Positions 1 to 5,518 of a stretch of 6,196 bases of DNA are shown here, piece by piece. This stretch comes from JAGQRJ01 sp041402045 (lineage in GTDB: Bacteria; Planctomycetota; J058): contig JAWKSZ010000126.1 of assembly GCA_041402045.1 (NCBI GenBank), forward strand, positions 1-6,196, given 5' to 3'. The position numbers and the translations under genes are program-made. Each line of letters opens with the position of its first letter. Position 1 is the stretch's first letter. Under the pieces are notes generated by a model. It was not told the origin of the DNA. It searched no databases and saw only the letters and a list, made by a program, of their open reading frames with translations.

Positions 1-589
<589 letters not shown>

Positions 590-595
590 GCGCGC

Positions 596-600
596 CCTCC
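596..600 (-). promoter_or_regulatory. Ribosome binding site of the FHA/sigma-54 activator
   Basis: The minus strand reads GGAGG followed by six bases (GCGCGC) and GTG. This is the strongest ribosome-binding motif near the gene. It supports the GTG start at 589 and sits in the short gap after the TGA of the deacetylase-like gene. Confidence 0.75.
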
Positions 601-602
601 GC

Positions 603-1409
603 TCAGTAGGTCCGGCGGCGCGCCAGGCAGTAGGCGACCTGCACCAGGTGCATGCCGGACTTCACCGGGAAGCGCGGCATGGCGAAGGGGTCGCTCTGGG
701 CGGTGTAGGTCCCGCCGCCGCCCACGATCGCGGCGGTGCTGAAGCCGGCCAGGCGCGCGGCCTTCATGGCGTCGGCGTCGGGCTCGGTCAGCGGGAGCGC
801 CAGGTGCTCGACCGGCGCGTCGCCCAGCTCGTCGAGCTCGGCGCGCAGGGTCTTGAGCGCGTCGGCGAGCTCGCTGGTCGAGGCGCCGGGGAGCTCGCCG
901 GTGAGCAGGCCGAGCTGGACCCCGTTCTCGCAGAGCTCGATCAACTGCTCGGTCTTGAGGATCGGCTCCGGGCGCCCGTCCTGGAGCACGAGCTCGGTCT
1001 GCCCCAGGATCGCCGCCGGGAAGTAGAGGGTCACCGGGAGCATGTCGTAGCGATACAGCACGGGGAACGCGGAGAGGTAGAACGCCTCGCCGGGTCCGTC
1101 GAAGGTGATCACCACCGGCTTGCTCGCCAGGAACGCCTTGTCTCCGCGCTTGGCCGTCGCCTCGGCCACGGTCACCGGGCGGAACCCGCGGCGGGCAATG
1201 TGCCGGATCTGGGCCTCGAACTGGCTCAGCGGCACGCGCACCTCGTTCAACACCGACCCCGGCCGGGGCGGCCCCACGAGGTAGTAGCGGAACACCGGGA
1301 CCCCGGCGTAGCCCGGGTGCCGGGTGAGCTGCCGCAGGGTGTAGCCCGCCGCGCCGGCGACGCCGGCGCCGGCCACTGCCCCGAGCCCTGCCAACAGCGC
1401 CAGGCTCAC
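603..1409 (-). CDS. Polysaccharide deacetylase-fold (CE4/NodB-like) protein lacking metal ligands, probable pseudoenzyme
   Basis: This 268-residue protein matches the carbohydrate esterase 4 layout. An N-terminal hydrophobic stretch (residues 2-22) could be a signal or membrane anchor. It is followed by GFRPVTVAEA (75-84), KPVVITFD (97-104), a YDMLPVTLYF strand (121-130), a helix leading into NGVQLG (162-167), and a closing DPFAMPRFPVKSG (240-252). Active members have TFDDG, then H-T/S-x-x-H, then a Y/F-P-x-G motif. Here the first Asp (D104) is kept but the metal-binding second Asp is G105. The two His positions are L169 and L173, and motif 3 reads ALPLTEP (204-210). The frame is intact, so this is not simple decay. 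Deacetylation is therefore unlikely; a binding, scaffolding or regulatory role in envelope glycan production is inferred. The GTG start overlaps the glycosyltransferase stop as GTGA, indicating translational coupling. Confidence 0.85.
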   Translation of the reverse strand: MSLALLAGLGAVAGAGVAGAAGYTLRQLTRHPGYAGVPVFRYYLVGPPRPGSVLNEVRVPLSQFEAQIRHIARRGFRPVTVAEATAKRGDKAFLASKPVVITFDGPGEAFYLSAFPVLYRYDMLPVTLYFPAAILGQTELVLQDGRPEPILKTEQLIELCENGVQLGLLTGELPGASTSELADALKTLRAELDELGDAPVEHLALPLTEPDADAMKAARLAGFSTAAIVGGGGTYTAQSDPFAMPRFPVKSGMHLVQVAYCLARRRTY

Positions 1410-2575
1410 AGGATCCGGTCCAGCGCGTCGCGCACGGCCGCCGCGTCCTGGGGGTCGACCGGGCGCAGCGCCTTGGCCGCGCCGCGCCAGGCGTCGGGCA
1501 GCTCGGGGTGGACCTCGCCCGGGAGCTCGCCCCCAGCGGTCGGGAGCCCGGGTCCGAGGACGAGGTCGGCGCCGCCGCTGCGCGCGGGCGCGGGCTCAGC
1601 GCTGAGCAGCACGCGCACCTCGCACGGGGGCCAGGCGGGCTGGCTCGAGCCGTCGTCGATCCACAGCGCGACCTCCCGGGGCGCGTCCGCGATCTCCGGC
1701 GCCCAGCCCAGGCTAGCGACGAGCTCGGCGCGGCGCGAGGCGTCGCCGAGCACCGCGCCCGCGAGCTCGCGCAGCGGGCGCTCGACCAGCCCGCGCCGGC
1801 AGCGGCTGAGGTGGAACCCGCGGTCGTAGTAGCGCCAGTTGGGGCTCTGGCGGCGCTTGCCGAGGAAGGTCTTGTCGGCCGGGTGCCAGAGGTGCAGCCC
1901 GTTGGCCTGCCCGATCACGGAGCCGACCTTGGCGCCCTGCATGACCAGGCGCCGGCGGAGGTCTTCGTCCTCCTGCCCCCAGCCCTCGTAGCGCTCGTCG
2001 AGGCCGTTGACCCCGCGGAACAGCGCCAGGGGCACCGAGCAGTTGCAGGTCATGAGCGCCGGGCGCTCGGGCTTGAGCCCGCTGGCGCGGTAGAAGCGGT
2101 TCTTCCAGCGCAGCTTGGTCAGCCGCCGCCGCTCGGCGGGGGGCACGAGGGCGTAGGCGCTCCGGTCCTCGATCGCGGCGACGCCGATCGTGGCCGCCTG
2201 CTCCTCGCTCGTGAGGTAGCGCTCGCCGGCGAAGAACCAGCCCTCGCGCTGCGCGCGGCGGTGCACCTCGAGGAAGTCGGGGAAGGCGACCACGTCGCCG
2301 TCGACGAACACCAGGGTCTCGCCCTGGGCGCGGCGGGCGCCGTTGTTGCGCGAGCGCGCGGCGCGGAAGCCGGCGTCCTCCTGCCACACGTGGTGCACGG
2401 GGAAGGGCGCGTCCGCGGCGAAGCCCTCGACCACGGCGGCGGTCTCGGGGCCCGAGCCGTCGTCGCACACCAGGACCTCGAAGTCCTGGAACGCCTGCTG
2501 GCGCAGCCCGGCCAGGCTGCGCTCGAGGTCTCGGGGCTTGTTGTAGGTGGTGAGGATCACGCTCAGCGCGGGCAC
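1406..2575 (-). CDS. Family 2 glycosyltransferase with galactosyltransferase-type C-terminal motif and an unassigned tail
   Basis: This is a probable cytoplasmic inverting GT-A glycosyltransferase of 389 residues that adds sugars to a surface glycan; donor and acceptor are unknown. The N-terminal nucleotide-binding part shows LSVILTTYN (4-12), VCDDGSGPET (36-45), NNGARRAQGETLVFVDGD (77-94, where DGD is the metal-binding DxD) and a helix after PDFLEVH. The second half has the conserved GWGQEDEDLRRRL (198-210), where the ED pair is the expected catalytic region, then LHLWHP (227-232). This is the glyco_transf_7C-type pattern of chondroitin/LPS polymerase-like enzymes. Residues from about 265 onward form an Ala/Pro-rich tail I cannot assign. 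No membrane segment is evident. The GTG start is preceded by GAGAGGA eight bases upstream (2584-2590). Its stop overlaps the start of the deacetylase-like gene by four bases. Confidence 0.92.
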   Translation of the reverse strand: MPALSVILTTYNKPRDLERSLAGLRQQAFQDFEVLVCDDGSGPETAAVVEGFAADAPFPVHHVWQEDAGFRAARSRNNGARRAQGETLVFVDGDVVAFPDFLEVHRRAQREGWFFAGERYLTSEEQAATIGVAAIEDRSAYALVPPAERRRLTKLRWKNRFYRASGLKPERPALMTCNCSVPLALFRGVNGLDERYEGWGQEDEDLRRRLVMQGAKVGSVIGQANGLHLWHPADKTFLGKRRQSPNWRYYDRGFHLSRCRRGLVERPLRELAGAVLGDASRRAELVASLGWAPEIADAPREVALWIDDGSSQPAWPPCEVRVLLSAEPAPARSGGADLVLGPGLPTAGGELPGEVHPELPDAWRGAAKALRPVDPQDAAAVRDALDRIL

Positions 2576-2583
2576 CGCTCGAG

Positions 2584-2590
2584 TCCTCTC
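2584..2590 (-). promoter_or_regulatory. Ribosome binding site of the glycosyltransferase
   Basis: GAGAGGA on the minus strand lies eight bases before the GTG at 2575. It supports this start, which places the conserved LSVILTTYN strand immediately after the initiator. Confidence 0.6.
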
Positions 2591-2606
2591 AAGGCAAGGC
2601 GAGCCG

Positions 2607-2629
2607 GGGCGGGCGCTGAGCGCCCGCCC
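2607..2629 (-). terminator. GC-rich hairpin between ClpP and the glycosyltransferase (possible terminator or attenuator)
   Basis: There is a perfect 10-base inverted repeat, with arms 2607-2616 and 2620-2629 and a three-base loop. It starts 10 bases past the ClpP stop codon in the transcribed direction. No T-run follows; the next bases read CCGGCTCGCCTTGCC. It is therefore not a classical intrinsic terminator. It could slow polymerase, protect the clpP mRNA 3' end, or attenuate read-through into the glycosyltransferase unit. Confidence 0.45.
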
Positions 2630-2639
2630 GCGGGCCGGC

Positions 2640-3209
2640 CTAGCGGGTCAGCCCGCCGAGGCCGAGCTCGTGCTTGCTGGTGATGATCTTGTCGACGAGG
2701 CCGTAGTCGCGGGCCTCCTCGGCGCTCAGCCAGAAGTCGCGCTTGGCCTTGTCCTGGACGTTGGCCGCCTTGTGCCCGCAGCGCTCGGCGATGATGTCGA
2801 AGTACATCTGGCGCAGCGCCTTCATGTTCTCGGCCTTGATCTCGATGTCCGAGGCCGTGCCCTGCGCCCCGCCCGAGGGCTGGTGGATCATGAAGCGCGA
2901 GCTGGGGAAGGTGAAGCGGCGGTCCTTGTCCTTGGGGCTGAGCAGGATCACGATCCCCGCGCTGGCGCAGAGCCCGTTGACCAGGGTGTAGACCGGGCAC
3001 GAGGTCGCAGCGAGGGTGTCGTAGATCCCGAGCCCGGTGTAGGCCTCGCCGCCCGGCGAGTTGATCGTGACGAGGATCGGCGCCTCGGGGTTCTCGGCCT
3101 CCATGAAGGTCACCAGCCGGGTGATCTCCCCGGCCATGGTGGAGTTCACGTCCTCCGAGATCACGATCGTGCGGCTCTTGAGGATCAGGTCGAGCTCGCG
3201 GTCGTTCAC
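2640..3209 (-). CDS. clpP: ClpP-family ATP-dependent protease proteolytic subunit, short N-terminus
   Basis: This is a self-compartmentalising serine protease subunit (peptidase family S14) of 189 residues. It would form tetradecameric rings in the cytoplasm and degrade proteins fed by a Clp AAA+ unfoldase. The catalytic triad is visible: nucleophile S83 in GLCASAG (79-85), H109 in FMIHQPSGGAQG (106-117), and D158 in KRDFWLSAEEARDYGLVDKI (156-175). The oxyanion-loop INSPGG is at 49-54. The protein begins MNDRELDLILKSRTIVIS, so it has only about ten residues before the first core strand. It lacks a propeptide and most of the axial-loop segment of E. coli ClpP. The GTG start is fixed by GGAGG five bases upstream, and I found no in-frame ATG, GTG or TTG in the roughly 70 bases before it. 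No clpX or clpA is adjacent. A second, divergent ClpP paralogue is more likely than the main one. Confidence 0.95.
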   Translation of the reverse strand: MNDRELDLILKSRTIVISEDVNSTMAGEITRLVTFMEAENPEAPILVTINSPGGEAYTGLGIYDTLAATSCPVYTLVNGLCASAGIVILLSPKDKDRRFTFPSSRFMIHQPSGGAQGTASDIEIKAENMKALRQMYFDIIAERCGHKAANVQDKAKRDFWLSAEEARDYGLVDKIITSKHELGLGGLTR

Positions 3210-3214
3210 GTTGC

Positions 3215-3219
3215 CCTCC
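3215..3219 (-). promoter_or_regulatory. Ribosome binding site of clpP
   Basis: GGAGG on the minus strand is five bases before the GTG at 3209. It decides the start codon and shows that the short N-terminus is genuine rather than a mis-called start. Confidence 0.75.
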
Positions 3220-3240
3220 GTGGCTAGTGGTGGCCCCGAG

Positions 3241-3246
3241 TGTATC
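3241..3246 (-). promoter_or_regulatory. Candidate -10 element upstream of clpP
   Basis: The minus strand reads GATACA in one of the few AT-containing patches of the 197-base gap. It lies about 30 bases before the clpP start codon, so transcription would give a short leader. No convincing -35 hexamer sits at 16-18 bases; TGGACG (3267-3272) is about 20 bases away. This is a weak call. Confidence 0.2.
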
Positions 3247-3335
3247 GGATTGGGGAGGGTGCGCCACGTCCATGGGGACGCGCGAGAGGGTCACGGGGTC
3301 GCCCTGGAACGGGGCGCGCCACGACGCCTGAGCGC

Positions 3336-3356
3336 GGGCGGGGGTAAACCCCGCCC
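3336..3356. repeat. Palindromic GC element downstream of the RING-finger gene
   Basis: An eight-base perfect inverted repeat (GGGCGGGG / CCCCGCCC, arms 3336-3343 and 3349-3356) has the five-base loop GTAAA. On the minus strand it lies 50 bases past the RING-gene stop and could form an mRNA 3' hairpin, but no T-run follows. The flank (ACCCCGCCCCTACC style) looks like short dispersed palindromes found in intergenic DNA of some GC-rich genomes. I cannot show multiple copies from this window. The rest of the 3210-3406 gap shows nothing else I can support apart from the clpP upstream signals. Confidence 0.4.
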
Positions 3357-3406
3357 CTACCCCCGACTCCCCGAGCGGCCTGAACCACGGGAGGGGCGCC
3401 CTCGCC

Positions 3407-4108
3407 TCACTTCGTCGGGGGGTCGAGCTCCTGGGCGACGCGACCCGCGGCGATCCGCGCGGTGTGGTTGCGGCAGCCGTACGCCGCGCAGCCGGCGTTC
3501 TCCTCGAAGCAGGCCGGGTGGTGCGGGGTCCCGCAGGCGTCGCAGCGCACCAGCGCCCGGGCGCGGTCGATCAGGTCCCGGCAGAAGGGGCAAATGATCG
3601 CGCCCCCGGTCTCGGTGACCCGGGTCGGGAGCTCCTCCAGCCAGCGCGCGATCTCGTCCAGGGGCGCGAGCACGCGCAGGATCCGTCCGGGGTCAGGGCG
3701 GTCGCGCTCCCAGGGCAGGTCCAGGCGCACCCAGCCCCCGCCGCCGCTCGCGCGGAAGGCGTGCTCCCGCACGAACAGGTCCTTGAGCGCGCGGCTCACG
3801 CTGTCCCCCGGGTACTGCCCGCGGATCTTGACCCGTCCCAGGACCCAGCTCAGGGGCCACGCCCGGCGGCGGGCGACGAAGGTCGGCCCGGTGCGCACCC
3901 GGACCCCGACCCGAGCCCAGGTCGCCTGGCAGCCCCGGGGGAAGCGCACCTCGACGTCGCGCCCCCCGGTGCGCCCCGAGACGCCCGGGGAGCGGAACCA
4001 GGGGTCGACCCGCGCCCCGTCGTCGAGGTGCCGGGTCAAGGCGTGGCGCGCGGCCTCGAACAGGGCGCGGCGTTCGCTCTTGAGCAGCTTGGGGACGGGG
4101 GCGCTCAC
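3407..4108 (-). CDS. Uncharacterised protein with C-terminal prokaryotic RING-like zinc finger
   Basis: This 233-residue protein has no recognised enzymatic motif. The C-terminal part (about 170-215) is a two-zinc RING-type treble-clef pattern: CPFC (173-176), CDAC (189-192), HHPAC (196-200), then C207 and C212. That gives eight candidate ligands, counting one of H196/H197. This resembles the prokaryotic RING finger family 1 type and probably mediates protein contacts; ubiquitin ligase activity should not be assumed. Residues about 50-160 look like an alpha/beta domain, with EVRFPRG (53-59), a polar-aromatic block, SRALKDLFVREHAF (105-118) and WVRLDLPW (126-133), then a helix LAPLDEIARWLEELP. 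No signal peptide or membrane segment is seen, so it is likely cytosolic. The GTG start is the only in-frame start codon I see between the aminotransferase stop and the conserved region, but its nearest good ribosome-binding motif (AGGGAGG, 4124-4130) is 15 bases away. Confidence 0.8.
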   Translation of the reverse strand: MSAPVPKLLKSERRALFEAARHALTRHLDDGARVDPWFRSPGVSGRTGGRDVEVRFPRGCQATWARVGVRVRTGPTFVARRRAWPLSWVLGRVKIRGQYPGDSVSRALKDLFVREHAFRASGGGGWVRLDLPWERDRPDPGRILRVLAPLDEIARWLEELPTRVTETGGAIICPFCRDLIDRARALVRCDACGTPHHPACFEENAGCAAYGCRNHTARIAAGRVAQELDPPTK

Positions 4109-4125
4109 GGCTCCACTGTAGCGCC

Positions 4126-4141
4126 TCCCTCGGTCGAGGGA
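4126..4141. repeat. Short palindrome between the aminotransferase and RING-finger genes
   Basis: TCCCTCGGTCGAGGGA is a 16-base interrupted palindrome (7-base arms, GT centre) within the 80-base gap. In the minus-strand transcript its distal arm overlaps the purine-rich AGGGAGG (4124-4130) that precedes the RING gene. It could therefore fold over a ribosome-binding site, or act as a weak transcript end for the aminotransferase. No T-run is present. Confidence 0.35.
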
Positions 4142-4188
4142 TTCTTCCCGTCTCCAGGACGCTCGGCCTGTTCGCGTCGAGAGCGGCT

Positions 4189-5358
4189 CTACCCGCGCAG
4201 CTTGTCCATGACGCGCTTGAACCCGGGGAGCGCGGCCTGGATCGTCTCGGTGGGCACCGCGTAGCTCAGGCGCACGTGGCCCGGGCAGTCGAAGCCGGTG
4301 CCCGGAACGACCAGGATCCGCTCCTCGAGCAGCGCCTGCACGAAGGCCACGTCGTCCTCGAGGGGCGAGCGCGGGAACAGGTAGAACGCGCCCTCGGGGG
4401 TCACGCACTCCATGCCCGCGGCGCGCAGGCCGTCGAGGAACACCCGCCGCCGCTCGGCGTAGACCTCGAGGTCGACGGTGACCTCCTCCAGCCGCGCGAT
4501 CACGCGCTGCATGAGCGCGGGGGCGTTGACGAAGCCCAGGGTCCGGTTCACGAACACCGCCGCGGCCAGGAGCCCTTCGCGGTCGGGGTGCTCGGGGTGC
4601 ACGGCGACGTAGCCGATCCGCTCCCCGGCCAGGCCCAAGTCCTTGGAGAAGCTGGTGGCGACCGCGCTCCGGGGCGAGACCTCGAGCACGCTCGGGACCT
4701 CGTGCCCGTCGTAGACGATCTGGCGGTAGGGCTCGTCGGAGACCAGCGTGGCTTCGGGGGCCAGGCGCTGCACCAGCGCGCCGAGCTCCCGCAGGGTGTC
4801 TCGCGAGTAGACGCGCCCGGTGGGGTTGTTGGGCGAGTTCACGAGCACGATCCGCACGTTGGGGTTCAGCGCGCGCTCGAAGGCCTCGAGGTCGAGGTCG
4901 AAGTCCGCCGTGGTGGGCACGGTGGTCATGACCCCGCCGTGGTTGTCCACGTAGAAGCGGTACTCGGGGAAGTAGGGGGTCGGGACCAGGACCTCGTTGC
5001 CCGGGTCGAGGGTCGCCTTGAGCATGACGTTCAACGCGCCGGCGGCGCCCACGGTCATGATCACGCCCGTGGCGCCGGGGTCGACGCCTTGCTGCTTGGC
5101 CACCCGCGCCGCGACCTGGGCCCGGGTCTCGGGGAAGCCCGCGTTGGGCATGTAGCGGTGGCTGCCCGGGATCTCGGCGGCCACCGCCTGCAGCGCGCGG
5201 CTGAAGGCCGGGGGCGGCGGGAGGTCCGGGTTGCCCAGGCTGAAGTCGAACACGTTCTCCGCGCCGTGTTCGCGCTTGAGGGCGGCCCCCTGCTCGAACA
5301 TGCGTCGGATCCACGAGGCCGACTTCATGTATTCCGCGACCCGTGCCGAGATCGCCAT
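4189..5358 (-). CDS. Class I/II pyridoxal-phosphate-dependent aminotransferase
   Basis: This 389-residue fold-type I aminotransferase of the AspC/COG0436 group is of the usual length and probably cytosolic and homodimeric. It should transfer an amino group between an amino acid and a 2-oxo acid through PLP; the substrate cannot be read from sequence. Key residues are visible: DFSLGNPDLPPP (38-49), YFPEY (129-133), NSPNNPTG (174-181, cofactor-contact Asn), SDEPY (207-211, with D208 and Y211 for the pyridine ring), and SFSKDLGLAGERIGY (236-250). In the last motif K239 is the Schiff-base lysine and R247 contacts the phosphate. R363 in VRLSYA should bind the substrate carboxylate. I chose the ATG at 5358 because it gives the family's normal N-terminus (MAISARVAEYMKSAS). 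GAGGGG lies nine bases upstream. Longer in-frame extensions read into unconserved intergenic DNA. It appears single-transcribed and divergent from the CapA-like lipoprotein. Confidence 0.95.
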   Translation of the reverse strand: MAISARVAEYMKSASWIRRMFEQGAALKREHGAENVFDFSLGNPDLPPPPAFSRALQAVAAEIPGSHRYMPNAGFPETRAQVAARVAKQQGVDPGATGVIMTVGAAGALNVMLKATLDPGNEVLVPTPYFPEYRFYVDNHGGVMTTVPTTADFDLDLEAFERALNPNVRIVLVNSPNNPTGRVYSRDTLRELGALVQRLAPEATLVSDEPYRQIVYDGHEVPSVLEVSPRSAVATSFSKDLGLAGERIGYVAVHPEHPDREGLLAAAVFVNRTLGFVNAPALMQRVIARLEEVTVDLEVYAERRRVFLDGLRAAGMECVTPEGAFYLFPRSPLEDDVAFVQALLEERILVVPGTGFDCPGHVRLSYAVPTETIQAALPGFKRVMDKLRG

Positions 5359-5367
5359 GGCCCACGC

Positions 5368-5373
5368 CCCCTC
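5368..5373 (-). promoter_or_regulatory. Ribosome binding site of the aminotransferase
   Basis: GAGGGG on the minus strand is nine bases before the ATG at 5358. It is the best such motif close to the start and favours the ATG over upstream in-frame extensions. Confidence 0.5.
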
Positions 5374-5400
5374 ACCGGCGGACAGGAGACCACACGGGCC

Positions 5401-5428
5401 CCCGGGACGCCAGGTCGGGAGCCCGGGA
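5401..5428. repeat. Tandem CCCGGGA boxes in the divergent intergenic region
   Basis: CCCGGGA occurs at 5401-5407 and again at 5422-5428, exactly 21 bases apart, which is about two helical turns. Each contains the palindrome CCCGGG. They lie between the two divergent start codons and could be binding sites for a dimeric regulator. In such GC-rich DNA they may also be chance. Confidence 0.2.
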
Positions 5429-5460
5429 GCGGGTTGGCGCCCGGCGTTCGAGCAGCGCTG

Positions 5461-5466
5461 AGTCAA
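5461..5466 (-). promoter_or_regulatory. Candidate -35 hexamer for the aminotransferase
   Basis: The minus strand reads TTGACT, one mismatch from the TTGACA consensus, about 103 bases upstream of the aminotransferase ATG. No recognisable TATAAT-like -10 is found 16-18 bases downstream, so the promoter call is weak. No clear promoter for the plus-strand lipoprotein gene is seen either. Confidence 0.2.
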
Positions 5467-5518
5467 CGAACCTCCGCTGTCCCTTCCGGTTCCCACACCG
5501 CAGGGACATCCTGGCGGG

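Noticed and set aside
603..1409. Sequencing error or frameshift as the cause of the missing deacetylase motifs
   Set aside because: The substitutions lie in separate motifs while the frame and flanking conserved segments are continuous, so a single indel cannot explain them.
648..2683. Long plus-strand open frames (over 390 codons) opposite the deacetylase-like and glycosyltransferase genes
   Set aside because: They are antisense shadows caused by high GC. Their translations are Ala/Gly/Arg/His-rich without recognisable motifs, while the minus strand carries clear conserved domains.
3407..5365. A 652-codon minus-strand frame that would fuse sequence inside the aminotransferase gene to the RING-finger protein
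   Set aside because: The upstream two thirds is an out-of-frame reading of the aminotransferase, Arg/Pro/Gly-rich and motif-free. Only the part from the GTG at 4108 is plausible protein.
5435..5450. Possible sigma-54 (-24/-12) promoter in the divergent region, suggested by TTGGCGC
   Set aside because: At the required ten-base spacing after the GG there is TC rather than GC, so the -12 element is missing.
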